Below are positions 1 through 13,502 of a stretch of DNA of 64,000 nt, one piece after another. The position numbers and the translations under genes were made by a program. This stretch comes from Varroa destructor. Its lineage: Eukaryota > Arthropoda > Arachnida > Mesostigmata > Varroidae. Numbering within the stretch: position 1 is the stretch's first letter; each line of letters begins with the position of its first letter. The DNA lies in the NCBI RefSeq assembly GCF_002443255.2, contig NW_019211454.1:24318782-24382781 (forward strand), written 5' to 3'. Under the pieces are notes generated by a model that was not told where the DNA came from, did no database searches, and saw only the letters and a list, made by a program, of their open reading frames with translations.

Positions 1-2150
1 GCTAGCCAAAAGAAAAAAGCGTAGTCTGCAGTTCAAATTTACTGTCATCCTAGACGAAAATATGTGACCTCGACCATTTTCTGCGGTTAGTTGTATAGGA
101 TTAGGCGACTCTTTGAGTAATAAAATACCCTAGCAGAGAAAATTGATTTGTTTCAAAGAAATGGAATAGCCATTACGGCATAAGAACTCGGTACTAAACA
201 TATTTGGTATTTGGCGATATCGGTTGGTATCCTACGCGAGCAAGCTATTCAACAGCAAACGTTCTATCAAACATTTAATAGCGATAAATTCTGTTTCGCA
301 TCATCTAGCAACCGTAATAAATAATCCCATTAAGTCAATTATCCGTACAGCATTCAATGTCGTACCATTTATTCCTTTCTTACGTCCTTGAGATCGTCAA
401 ACTTTTCAGCGACACCACTCGTTGTACCGTCGGGCCTATAACATGAGCTGCTATTTTCAGTGAACTACAAACGGAAGTCAGTCTAGCTTTTCTGTGTTTG
501 CATATACTAAACATCGACAAAGAAAATAATAAAAAGCAAGCATTTCTATTGCATGTACTGTGTGTACAACATTTTTGGATTCATGGTAAAAAAAAAATAC
601 AAGATGCTGTATATGTGACCACAGTAAACTACATGCTTTAAGGATAGCTGTGGTTAGACGCTGTTGAGTTGATACGTCTTGACGATGCTTTGTAATGATG
701 TTCTGAACTTTAATTTATATTACAATACTGTTGATAATCTTCCGCAAGTATCGCACAGATAGACCACTATGCTTCGGCTAAATTTATAAGTTATGTCTTG
801 CATGTATTGCGTAACATAATAACATGTCGTTTGCTAAGACAAGGTTCTTGTCGGATTTCTCGTGGGTTAACATTAAAAAATTGATAATAAACAATAAGCA
901 GACTTCCTTGCACAAGAAACCATAAACGTTTGCACCATAAACGTTTCAACTGCTATCCCACGATATTTCTATGCGTCACTAATATAGCCATAATATCCTA
1001 TGAGTTGCTATATAAATGTTATAAAAGGCGTACCTAAATACCGCTAGAGTAGTAAGTGTGTATATATATATACAGGATTCAGCGCTTAAATTAATAATAA
1101 TTAGTACGCTTTCGAGATTGAGTGTAAATAAGAACGCACATATCAATGTATCTTTTTCGTGTTTTTTCAATGCTATCACCATTCAACGCGATGACAACTT
1201 TTGCTGGAGATCTAAAGGACCTACTAATAATTTACAAAATATTCCTTCTTTAATCCGCAACCAAGTTTGTAACAATAACCGTGTGTTAAGCTCCATTCGT
1301 AAGAACAAATTCCTTTAAATGTCGCTTAAAAAATTAATAATACATACAAAAAATGATAGCAGAATTAAATTTTGCACAAATAACAGTCTAAGGCGTGAAT
1401 ATTGCAAACAATCTCAGGACAAGCCACCGTTGGAGCGTATCGGAACGACCCAATCCTTTTCAAAACGGGCTTTAATTTGTATATTTAAGACTCAAATGTT
1501 CTAAAAATGCTTTCTTGAGCTCCTATACTGTTGAGGTTTGCACTATGGAGATCTTACTTACATTTTTCAACAGTCTCAGGAAAGCTGGCTATAACGTAAA
1601 TCACTGATTTCGCGAAAACAATAGAGTTTTCGATCTAGATAGCAGTTCGTCCGGCGCGGGAAAATTGAAGAATAGTTTGCTTTTCCTTAAATTTAAATAA
1701 TAAATAACTGCTACTTCGGACTCATAATATAGAGGCCTTAGCAGTTAAAGGACCGATCAGTCGAGAACTGATGTAAATTGTGCTCATTCAATTTCGGTGT
1801 ACATCCGCTGGCACACTGTAGGAGTGTCGACATTGAGTTTTTAGTCTGAGTAAAGGATTCGGCCGATTGTACGGTATGTCAGTGAACCTTCTTCTGCGCT
1901 ACTTGTCTTGCTGCAAGCGGGCGTGCCTTTATCGTCCAGCTGATTTGCATCTGTTGATATGCTGTTAGATACCAGTTGCGGGGCGCCGACGCTGAGTATT
2001 TACTTATAGGAAGGCCGCGCTAGTAAACGAGGCTTCTACTAAAGCTAGCGAAGCTTTGAGGAAAAGAGAGAGAACATTGGTGTACCTTTGCCAGGAAGAA
2101 ACTTAACTAAAGCCATGCTAATGGAATCAAATAGTGTTCTAAAGAACCCA
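1..2150. other. AT-rich stretch, no gene seen
   Basis: No recognisable protein, RNA gene or long repeat was seen. Short frames near 1058-1504 read through AT-rich sequence and match no family known to me. A short TA run lies near 1061-1073. Confidence 0.5.
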
Positions 2151-2159
2151 TGCGAAGAA

Positions 2160-4460
2160 TCTGGCGAAAATGGTAATCAAGCAGCGACCCCTGATTCTAG
2201 TGAAGGGTGTAATCGCATGGCCCGCAAGAGTTCAACGAATAAATTTGAGAAAAAAAAAATTGCAAATAAATTTTATTTGCGAAAGGACTATTAAGAATCA
2301 GAAAGGACTGTTTCGTGTTGTGTTCGTGTGGACGGTAGAAAAGACGATTGAGAGAGCAATAGCATCGTCAAATGGACCTTTTCAGCGAAACCTTTTGCCA
2401 CTATGTGCTGAAAGATTTAGAGTAAACTCCTATACCAAAATCAAAATCAAGATTCGGTCTGATATATGTATAAAGGGGCAAATTTGACGATACGAAGATT
2501 ACGGCTATGGATCTCTTTTTAATTCTTGATATCCCAATGGATATCTGGGGCAGAATTGCTAAAAAGAACAGGGGTTTTACAGATAATTAGATTTTGCCAG
2601 CTTTAAAGGACCCCAAGGGAACCGCCATTAAAGGTGAAGCACTGAAGAAGCGAGTGAAGTACTCATGGTGCACAAAGCTTATAGGATTTTTATGTTGGAG
2701 CGCCGACCTCTTGCTATAGGTGTCAAAGGGGTCAGGTGGCGGTAGTATACAAAGCGTAACAGTCTGCGGGCATTGCGACCTACTTCGTCACATGACTGTC
2801 AGTTAAAAGGGTGCACCTAAATGCGTTTACTGCAAAAGAGCTTATTCAGCTACTTCGTTGCTTTGACTATTCTGGATTTACGGAATTAAGAAACGGAAGG
2901 TCTGGATGAAATGTCGACTCGTTCAGCAAGTGAAATCCAAGCATCCGGGTTACAGTGTCTTAAACCCAGTTATCTAGATGGCATCAAAAAGTGTACACCC
3001 AACAATTCCACACAGCGCATTACAATGGCCTCCGGAGCTCTGGCTTTTCAGAAATGCAAGCTGCCAGTGCTAATTCACGACGTTAATACACGACTCTTTC
3101 AATATATGAAGATATATCTAGGAATCTTTAGACAAACATAAATGCAAAGTAGTTTTACCATACGTGCTCGATGTTAACTTTAAACATCAACTCCATAATT
3201 CTCAAGCAATTGCTGATGACCTTCACAAGCACTCTGCAATCATTGGCCCTACCACTTTTACTCCCCCTGACATCAACGTTGATGTTCAGGCAGGGATAGT
3301 ATCGATTTGGCAAACAAACGGAACGCCGTTCAGGAGAAATGATGTTGGTACGCTCTAGATTCAAATGGTTCTAGAGGGTACGGAAGTTGGATGAACGAAA
3401 TCGGGGCTGCTAATGCCCCGAACAAGCCATTGAGGAATGCCACGTCAGCACTTACTTGCCTGCACTCTACTCACAGCCGCGGGTTCCTTTCCTACTAGAT
3501 TAAAAGACGCAAAGATTGTCCCTATTTTCAAGAACAAAGGTGAAATTTCTTTGCTAACTTCCGTCCAATATCTCTGGTAAACTACTTGTCTAAGGTTTTC
3601 AAAAAGCTAGTTATTGGCAGACTTGGCAAACGTCTTGAAAGTACTGGATTCTCTCACTTACTCAATTCGATTTTCGAAAATGCCAATCTACTGAACTAGC
3701 ATTAACATGAGGTCACCGATACCATTAGAAATAGGCAGGCCTGCCTCGCTGCTGTCCCTTACTGGTTAAGTCATCCGATCCTTTTGCGAATTTTATAGTG
3801 TCCGGAATGTACACCGATCACCACCGGTTGGCTTAAGGCTTACTTTTCTGGAAAACGACAAGTAGTAAAGTTTATCGTATGGAGACCAGGTGAAAGGTAA
3901 TAGACGTTGGAACACCTCAAAGATAGGTTCTCAAACCATGCCATCGATTAGTGCTTTCCCGCCTTGGCCTGATCAGGCTTGTCAATGGTTTACGGGCTGC
4001 TCTTTTACGTATAGAAGAAGCTATTGGGCTAACAAGGCGAAACTCACACTGTTTCGTTAGTTCCGAAGAGTCATCGATATCCAGTACGTTTCATTTGGTC
4101 TGACTCAGCTTTTATTGGCTCGCACTATTAGATGCTTGTGGATACATATTTAAGCGACGATGAAATGATCCACTTTACAGCTGAGGTGCCTAATTTCCAT
4201 GCAATTGTTACGGCATGGAGATGATTCAGGAAGATTAGTGTTTTAAGTGAAGATATTTATGTTGCTCACGAAGAACGGCTGCTGTCAGCGCTGTGCTATA
4301 CATTTTTCGTATACGGTGGCTGTTTGAGAGTATCGTACACGGCTCAAGTGATCCACAACGATGACCTAAGGGCAATATTTGCTAGAATCCGTAGAGTCAT
4401 TCTGGATGATCTCTTTATCTCAAATGGATTGTTCAATGTCTATCGATCCAGATGTTGACA
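2160..4460 (+). mobile_element. LINE A: decayed non-LTR retrotransposon
   Basis: This is a relic of a non-LTR retrotransposon, whose intact form would carry an RNA-binding ORF1 and an endonuclease/reverse transcriptase ORF2. At about 2765-2850 one frame reads a CGHC...H...S stretch followed by APKCVYCK. That is the shape of gag-type zinc knuckles, with the last Cys of the first knuckle lost. RT motifs follow: KDAKIVPIFKNKGE at about 3505-3545, NFRPISLVNYLSKVFKKL at about 3555-3610, then QFDFRKCQSTELALT in another frame, and WLKAYFSGKRQVVKF at about 3828-3872. The order and spacing match RT fingers and palm of the jockey/CR1-like group. Reading needs several frameshifts and passes many stops, and the catalytic motif A is not recognisable. 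The endonuclease between knuckles and RT is missing or beyond recognition. Ends are approximate and no target-site duplication was seen. Clade is a guess; LINE identity is not. Confidence 0.85.
2765..2850 (+). pseudogene. Gag-like zinc knuckles of LINE A
   Basis: One frame reads Cys-x2-Cys-x4-His-x4-Ser, a stop, then KGAPKCVYCKRAYSATS. Known LINE ORF1 gag regions carry CCHC knuckles followed by a Cys-x2-Cys-x-His knuckle in this order. Here one ligand is lost and a stop separates the two units. Confidence 0.65.
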
Positions 4461-4469
4461 TGAACGTTT

Positions 4470-7400
4470 AAGCTAATCGTTGAATAGAGGTGCGGAGAAC
4501 TACCAGCCTGGCTGCTATGGTGTTTCAGCAAAGGAAGCATCGTCGACATTAAACGGTACCCGCTTACTGACAGGCTGCGTCCAGAGCATCTTTCAATCTC
4601 TCTTATTTAGCCAAAACGTTTGCATGATAATAGGTAATGTTAACGCGGCGAATATAGTGACTTACCACCTGATAAACGAGAAGCAATATGCAATATGCCC
4701 ATTGGGTCACGACTGAGACCTAACTAATCGTCAAGACTTCAGTTTCTGCTTCTAAATCGCAGATGATTGCAGACAAACTTCAGAGTAGGAGCAGTTGTAG
4801 GAGTCTCGCTTAGATCGCAACAGAAATGTATATATATATATATATATATAATAAGGCTGTTATGATATGGTAAGTCTAGTCGTAACCAATCAGTTGTAAA
4901 CGAAATCATGTATGTTCCCGTTTAGAACTAGTTGACACACAGATATTATTGATGTGTTTAGAAGAACAGTAGAAGTTGTATGAAAGACATTAACAAAGTG
5001 ATACGTGCATTTATAAACACAGATTCGGCCATAGCACTATCACATACGGAAAAATTTTACAAGATAGTATAACGACCCTAGACAATGTTGTTTGCTATTC
5101 TTGTTTTTGTTCTCAATTGTATAATCCAATAGATTTATTATAAGTATTGAGTAATTATTTATATTTATTTAATGTTTGGAAACCAAATAGAAAGTAACAA
5201 ACGTAGTGCTCTAGATTATTACTCGTAGGGATCGTAGTATCTCAATCAGGAACGATGTCAATACACAGGCACGATTACGTTGAATTCACGCTATGCTAAA
5301 AAAATAATCTATATAAAAAAATAATAATATAAAAAAAAAATAATGAATTTGTCATCCTTCAGACATTGGTTGCAGTCCTGTGTATAGCATATGAATCGAA
5401 GGAGGGTTTGCTTAGATGACAGCATTGCACAGTACTGCAAGTACTGTAGTACTGCCGTGTGAGAACCTTTGCGAATACTTCACGGCTATGATTGAAAAGG
5501 TTCTTGTAACGAGAGGTCAAATCTCAGACAGTATCACGAAACTCAGCAAGATAACTTCTTAACAACTAGACGTCCTCCTCCTGATAACAGTTAGCACGGG
5601 AGATGCGAGCTCGTTCAGGTAAATATTACTGTTGTTCTGGATCAGTTATTCGCAGACCGAAGATAATTATACATCCGGCTAGAAGTTGAAATTGAAGGTG
5701 CCGTATTGTATGTTTGGTTCGATGATTTTTGAAAAGAAAAATAAAACCTGAATGGGAAAAGGACGAAAATATATGCTGTATAGCTGCATGACTTCTTGCA
5801 AGCATTGAGTAGTTCCTTATTGATCAAACATTTAAACTGTATAGGTATATTGGGAGTTGCCGAGATGAATTTGTTTATTGATTATATATCCTAGTATAAA
5901 TTTAAGTTGAGATGAATATTTTGGAAATTAACGAATCAGAGACTGAAAGTACACAAAAAATAGCCGCTTCAGTACTGCGTGGCTTGGTAGAACCGACGCT
6001 GAAAATCGGCACTCGAACGTATCGTACGCGTGCGGAGTGTGGTCTGTCGATAATACTGACTCATGCAGACTGTCATAATTCCATTTCTGTATTACAATAC
6101 AAACAGATTTTTAGACTGGATAGAGGTGCGCGTAGAGGTAAAAAAAACTTGGTGGATATTGATAGCGGCGCACCCTTTAAAAAAATTAGAACACTTATTC
6201 AATATAGATATTCAAAGGAATAAAGAAAATTATAGTTTCAACGTGACACTACTGAAAGAGTGCTTTCTAGCTAGGCACTCTTCATAACGCGTACGTAAAT
6301 CTCGTTCAAGCAAAACTAGAGGATATTACGCTTAACGCTCTTAAAAATAAGCAGAAGGATCCTATGTAACAGCCACATAGACCGGGCGTATTGCCTGTGA
6401 AAACCTTGACGATGAAGATTATTAACCTTGGTGTTTTTTGATTGGACGTTTGCGATCATTCGATGGCTGCGCCAACATCTGTCCAAGACCCAATGCGATC
6501 TAATGTGGAATAATGCGGAGATTTTTCAACATGTATAGAACGATATCAAGCGATTCTTGATTGTCTAATGTGTAGTCTTCTCCTATGGACAAAAGACGAG
6601 AAGAAGTGAGTAGTAATTATGCTATTCCGAAACTCTTCTATGCGAGACAAGATGGCGCCGTTACCTTCGCACTATTAGTTGCAACAATGACAGTCAGGAT
6701 AATGTCAACAGTCTCACAGAATAATCTAAACGAATTAAGTGTTGTAAATTCAATGCAAGGAATGAGGAACATTTACGGCTAAAGCACAAATCGACATCTA
6801 ACAAGCATATATGCAGGTACATAATGTTCTCCATTTTATTTATCTATTATAGATCTATTATGGAGCTAGGCTATATATACACAGAAGAAGGCTACACCGA
6901 AACGCCTGCTTGTGCAGCTGCAAGTGTTTACTGGTGTTTCACAGATAGAGGCAATTGCCAATTTCAAATGATATGCCCGCATTTTTCTCCTTTGTTTAGT
7001 AACTGGGTAGCATTAATAACTGGAGGGGTGAAAAATTTAAGTAGAATCTTTTGAGCGAGAAAGATACTTTGTGGACTACTTTGCCTTATAGTCGAGATCG
7101 GGGCATGGACGGGTGACGATAACACGAATGAAGTTCGGAAGCGAAGATTAGGCAGCTGCCATATGGAGCGTTGCATGCTGCCCTATCACCGTTTAGATCC
7201 AATCCGCTTCCACTTTTGCATTGAATGAGCTCCCCTGTTTACATTTTAAGAGGCTTACTGGTGACTGGTTCTTGTAGCTGTTGAGCAAAATTGCTATATA
7301 CTTTATAGATAACAGGAAGTGGTAAGCAACTAGCTTCTTTCGTCTTACAGACAGATTTATCATTTTCCTCGCCTCTAATTGTCGCCGTCGCCTACTCGCC

Positions 7401-7590
7401 ATAATTTTCTTCTTTCCTTTTCCACTCTCCCACTTCTGAAAAAATCCCCCACTGAGAGATTCGAGGCGTACGTGATGAAGTAGCGGTATGTGAAAATAAA
7501 CATCAATTTCACGCAGGCGGTGAGCCTATGTACATAGCATACGGGCAATACATAGCATCGGTAATTAGCGACACCCCTATTTTGGCTTCG
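4470..7590. other. AT-rich stretch, no gene seen
   Basis: Contains the TA repeat at 4829-4852 and A-rich sequence at 5297-5345. The frame at 5912-6223 is the longest (103 codons) and matches no family I recognise. No RNA gene was seen. Confidence 0.45.
4829..4852. repeat. (TA)n microsatellite
   Basis: About twelve uninterrupted TA units, followed by ataagg. Confidence 0.95.
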
Positions 7591-7599
7591 TAGATTGAA

Positions 7600-10285
7600 T
7601 TCGTGGCGCTTCAAAGCCAAATCTTTGCGCCATATTTAGCGTATTGCTTGTCGTCATGGGGCCTGCGGCTGTTGCTACTGTCGTTTGCTGGCGTTGTCGT
7701 CATGGTCATCGACGCGATGTTGGCGTATCATCTTCTACACATCGACTTCCTGACTGCGCAAAACGGAGCAACGAAAGCTACAGGTAGTTTTGTTACGCCC
7801 GAGTTTCGGCTTCTCAAGGGCGCCTGAGGCGTTCCTTTGTCAGGCCAACTACATACTGTACCGATGACATGGTGGATGGTTGGTAAGAACCGCAACGCAA
7901 AAGTCTCCGATTTCCTTCGGAAAGTTACCAACCGCATCAGATTACTAGGGTTTGACTTTAACGGAGCATAGCTGGAACTGCGAGGATAGCAGAGTACGGT
8001 GACTGGAGACGGTAGATCCTTAAAGTCATAAATCCGAGAGTTGGGTCCGGAGGGCTGGTGGCGGCTGCCCGGCGGGGTAATGATGTTCGATTTTTCAATA
8101 GCCTGTGCTGCCGTTACTGTCATGAAAGATGGTCAAATAGAAATGGCGGAAGTGCGAGAAAAAATGAGAGCATCAAGAAGACAGACTACGCGATTAGGTA
8201 CAGAGACACGTAAAGCAAGATGTGACTGCACCTAGCGATAAGCTGCTGCTCCGGCTTGCTACTGTCGCTGCTGATGTTGCGAGCTGCTCAATAGAAAAGA
8301 CTTAGCTGTAGGCCTATATATATAACCTGTAGTAGATATTGCGTAGAATATAACGGTCAATTCAAGGAACGGGTGAAAGGTAAAAGAGGCATGGGTGAGC
8401 TCCAGCCTATTGAGGGTCGAGACCATCAGATCTCTAAGGTCCATTTAAGGTCGTTTGGAAGAGCGCTGCTTACAGTAAGCACACGGCAAAACGGCCAATC
8501 TTGGCTAAACCAGGGACTTTCGATGGCCACTTCCCGCCACTAGACTTTGTTGGTGCTGGGACCGTTTTGGATCTACCTGTAAGGCACCATCATGGTAGGT
8601 CAACATTACTAAAACCTCCGTCCACTGTACAAAGTTCATATGCATCATTATAGACGAATTTCGGCTTTTCCTAAGTAGGTACCCAGACAGTATTATCTAG
8701 ATGAAAGAAAATGTCTTTGACGAGCAAAGAATGTAACCGGGCTGCATCTAGAGTCGGGGTAACAGAACGGACACCACATAACACGTCATACAGGCAATGG
8801 CAGACACAATAGAAACTAATACTTTCTCACTCAACTCACTGTCGAATTGCACAAGGGACTTCGACTGAGCAGACGGCATCCGAGAAGCAGGGGGCCTGCC
8901 TTTTAGTGAGTATCTGAGGAAAATGGATCAGTGCATCAAAGACCTTCCATTGGCATCGTCCTCCATTATTTTGCGTCCTGATTGGGAGCCTTTCTTTTCA
9001 CTTGAACCGCCATCGAAAAGGGCCTAGTCCCCTTTTTGTCGACAGTCACTAGCATTAGCTAACGAGACAAACGGGCGACCCAGAGAACAGTATTATAACC
9101 AGGCATCACTCGCCGCCTTCTGTTGCTGTCGCTATTGCAACTAACATGCTTCTGTGACTGTCTTATTCTTCGGATATATGTTCCCGATGTCACTTGCTTC
9201 GACTGTCCGCTTGCAGCCGTTTCATCAGCGTTGAATTAAACCTCGGATCGGGTTGATATATTCGCAGAAATTGCGGACCATTTCATTTTTCAACGATAGT
9301 TACTTGACTCTGGCGTTGGGAATAGTCTGTTGCGTGTGGCAAGCGCCGGTTGCATGCCAGCAGGCCTCCTCTGCGCGCAACATGCTTATTTCCATATCAC
9401 TTACTTGCTCGTACGTTGCTTCAGTCACTGATGCTTTAGATGCAGATAGCGGTGCGCTACGGCCTCGCCTAATGAACAAGCTATCGAAAACATAGGCAAG
9501 CCACTAAGCGGAGTCTAACTTGAAGCAGCTGCCTACGTCTCCTTCATGCAACGAACGCTTCCAACTGTAGTTGGTGTGAGCTTTAAGGGTTGGGGAGGAG
9601 GGAAGGGGGAGTTGGAGTTCTGCGGGTTGGCGACCGGAAAAGGAGAAAGACGGGTAGGGCACCGACCAAGGCATGGACCAAGAAAGTCAGAGAACCTCGC
9701 CAGCTTGCTCATCCTAGCCGCTGCTACGAAGATAACTGTGGTCAGAGACTATTGGCTGCTCAGTGACGACGACGACGACGGCGAACGAAGATCACGTCGG
9801 TTGGATTTCTTTTGCGAGGGAAAAGGGGACAGAGTCTTAGACAAGGCGGACCAGCGACTTGGGCCCCTAACTCCCAACCAAGTTGGTGTTGATGCCATTA
9901 CTGGCCGAATAGCCGTTGCGGCACCACTGCGGCTATAACGGCCTCAAACGCTGCTGCAGCTGCCGGCTCAACAAAAAGCCACCCGGCCAGCTGCCTTCGC
10001 CTTCCTGCCTTTTCAGAAGAAGAAGAAATGACGGGCTATGGCGGTATCGTTGAATATGAAACAGCAGACGAAACTCAAAGGCGACTCCCTACCGCTGTGG
10101 CGAAAGTGACGGTGGTTGCGTTGAACCGACAAGGACCCGACTGCACATGCTCTTGTCGACTTGACGTGCATGGGAGAAGGGACTTGAGCGTTGCTCTCGG
10201 ACTCCGGCCGGCAAAACAAGCCCGGGTCACACAGCCAGCGCCACAGGGCCACCACCATTACAGGATCTCGAGCTACGGCTGATTT
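7600..10285. other. GC-richer patch, frames on both strands, no gene identified
   Basis: Frames of 60-131 codons run on both strands (7603-7827 +, 7728-8123 -, 9546-9938 +, 10013-10258 -). Mirror frames of similar length are expected when base composition, not selection, keeps stops rare. The 7603 frame encodes a hydrophobic stretch and the 9546 frame contains an Asp run made by the GAC repeat at 9765-9780. None resembles a known domain. Untranslated exon or promoter sequence is possible but unproven. Confidence 0.35.
9765..9780. repeat. (GAC)5 microsatellite
   Basis: Five GAC units followed by ggcg. Confidence 0.9.
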
Positions 10286-12505
10286 GAGATTCCGTGCTAT
10301 TGTGAAGGATCATCATTGCTACTCTGTTAGAATAAACGACGGAAGCTTTTCTTGCTAACGTATGAGTGAACGTTAGAGACCTGCTGCTACCGCAGCTGCT
10401 TTAGCTAACGCGCAGGGAAAAGCGCCGGCAGAATCCAAACTGCAGGATCGTGAACACATACGTACAAACATACACAGTATGCGGAAAATATTGGTAAACA
10501 CTCGCTGGATCCTTTGTAAGATGCCACAGTCTACTCAGCATTACCCCGTTATATATTTTGACTATACACTCGCAGTCCGGGTAATCCTCCGTCGGCGCCT
10601 TCTTTGTTCGATCTTAGCAATACAACAGCGATACGTAGACAGTACTCCAACGGATAATGGAATATCTAAACTTCCTTTGCTCGGAGTAAAAGTCGCCACT
10701 CGACAGTTCAGGGTCAAAGATGTATTTTTCACAATTTAAAATACAAAGTGCTAATTTTTGCGATACATTTCATGGTAACGTTTTTCAACTGCAATGGACG
10801 GTTTGTATGGCCTTTTGTCTGTACAACTTTCGTGCATCAAAAATCGACTGCTCTTAACAATTCCTTGAGCTGGCTAGGGCAGGAAGCTCGATATCGAAGG
10901 TGAAAATGATCGGGTAGGCAGCAGTAGCTAGGATCTATAATGGAAAAGCGCGTTACCAAAAGCAACTCTATTAAACTCACTAATGTTTGACTGAATTTTT
11001 ATACGCCGTCTCAAATAGAGGTTAACCCACTAGGCCATACAGTTTGCACCAATATAAGTCAAGGACCCCTAAGGATAGCACGTGACTAATGGCATGTTCG
11101 TTAGCGCAGACGAAGTATTTTGAGGAAAGAAGCCGCACACGTAACGGGTTGCTATGTTAGTTGAAGTGCTATGAGTTGAGCTTTCTACGATCGCCGCAGA
11201 AGTGGAAAAGCAGAATTTGAAAAGATTCTCCACTGTATTCCACATTGATAGATTTCCTTCTCGTATATGATATGCACTATACAGGCATAACCAATCTACA
11301 AAAGACATATTTGAGAAATTGGTCGACCTGGACGGCTTTAAACCTGTTAGGGGTTGCAGTTTATCCTGTTGCGCTACTCCTATACTTGCAATTGCTCGCT
11401 ATCGTTTTTTTCCTTTCGCCCTATCCTAGTAAACCCATAGTGTTATTCGAGTAATTCCGTCACTCTTCTATCCTGGTTTAATCCAGCACGTTATTCACGA
11501 GTCACGAAATCAGCACGAATTCAGATAGTCATCTGATATTATCCGTTGATTAGTAACCATGTGATAGCTAAGGCATGATCCTGTGTCGATTATCCCGCCT
11601 TGCCGGTGCAAATAAGTTGTCGCAGTTCTAAACTTGAGCCGTTAGATTGCTGTCGAGATGATCGCTTGAACACATTATCCTGATCTCCAATCTACAATTA
11701 TATATACAGTATGTGGAACAGTCAGTGTGAATTACGTCCACAACTTCAATATTAGCATCGCAAAATTATGTTAGCTGCCAATGAACATGTTGAAGCTTTA
11801 TAGATTAAATCTTAATTCATAGACGACTGTTGAACCACTATTGGCTATCTTTCATATTTTTATCTAGATTTAGTTACATTTCCTGTCGATGATCTTGTCT
11901 AATTTGCCTTATTGTTAAATTTAGGTTCAGGGGCGTTTGTATAGTTGACACAGGGCGCATCCAGAAAAAAAGCTGGTCACGGTTACCTGAGCGAATCCGA
12001 CAACGAGACGGTGAGGACCACTCACCCAATTTTATTTCTCCACTAACAAAGCCGATCTTGCAAGGAACATGTAGAATCTAATGCAATAACATTACGCTAG
12101 CTTTGTCCAAGTTCCTCTGGGTAACGTTCAACAGGCTTAGAACGAACTTTGCGCTATATCATTCCAAGTACACAGGACTCGGCGGCCGTGAACGCCGGCA
12201 GCTCTTAAAAGGTGATCATCACAAGCCTAGGTGGCCTGCCGCGATGACTAGCAATGGCGCTATTCGCTCTTGCTGATGACGCTCAAGGCACTTAAGTGGT
12301 GTTACACGAAAATTTAAAAGCTCTGTTTTATGTCAAAATCTTTCGCTGTTGGAGGTTTCCGACCGCCCTGGCAGATTGTGATAAGATAAGAATGGCTATG
12401 TTACAATCGCCGATCGGTAAAGGGCGAAACAAGCTGCTCTTCACTCACGATGAAAGCGTTATCGTGTGAAAAGAAAAAATAGTCATATTCAAGGTCGGAT
12501 GTGTC

Positions 12506-12537
12506 TACCCATATACGTGTACGTGTGCATGTGGGTA
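12506..12537. other. Imperfect 32-base hairpin
   Basis: The arms read TACCCATATACGTGT and GTGTGCATGTGGGTA. Nine outer positions pair, counting one G-T. One A-C mismatch follows, then C-G and a run of G-T wobbles. It could fold in RNA but sits in TG/TA-rich sequence, so chance or an old microsatellite is likely. Confidence 0.4.
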
Positions 12538-13484
12538 TATATCGTCAATTTCACAGTGTGTATATATATGCATACTGGTGCATTTTAGCTGTAACAAATA
12601 TCAGGTATTTCGTCTCTTATGACTTTAAGATGGAGATGAGAGCATGAGAAATCAGCAAACATTCAGTCGTTACAAAACAACCTAATTGTTTCTATCAAAA
12701 ATTGTTCAGAAGGAAAGAAAAGAAAGAAACAATTCAGCCCCTCAGTCCAAATGGTCACTCCCATCAACGCGATCGAGGAACCCCCCCAATTCGTGTACAT
12801 GTTCGCCAATCAACAAATATCAATATCTACCCTTCAACTTAGGTAAAACGTTGTTGGCAATAACAAATAAACTAATCGTGATTCTAATAGTAATGCTAAG
12901 GACAGATGTACAAACAAATTCGTAATTATGACAGTGCACGGTACGTCTGTGTGGACATGCACGTGAGCGTACCCTGAACGTTCTTTAACCATAACACTCA
13001 CGGCTGTAACATATTTTATGAAACCATTTCCCAGAGAGCTCGTTGGGGACAGCCATCGAGTAAAAGATATGCCATTGACAGGCAAAAACTGTTGCTATTC
13101 ACAGTACTGTTATATTATATTCCTTTACGCTGATTCATTGCATGCTGCGTCTTTCCTCCAAAATGGTCGAGATAGCGTAGCATGAAATTGGAGCAATTTC
13201 ATTCAGATTTGAACGAATCTTTCGCACCCTATGTCCACAGTGGAGACCCCCTCGCGGAACAATGCGTGGACAAGCGATTTAGCTCGTGCTAGGCAAATAT
13301 TTTAGGCTAATTCAGTCTCATTCAACTCGCAGTAAATGATTCGCAGTAAAAATTAGCTCGCTGGACAAAAGATGGCGCTCTCAGTGAGATTCGGATAGGA
13401 AGAATCGAAGACGGTACTGTATTATTGTGCAGGCGAACTATCTAGAGGTCAATGTGGTAACGCATAACAAAAGACGCCATTATT

Positions 13485-13502
13485 AAAAAAAAAAAAAAAA
13501 AA
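13485..13502 (+). repeat. Poly-A tract (18 A)
   Basis: Uninterrupted A run after gccattatt. It could be the tail of a retroposed sequence lying to the left (13.14-13.48 kb), but no element body or target-site duplication was recognised. Confidence 0.7.
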
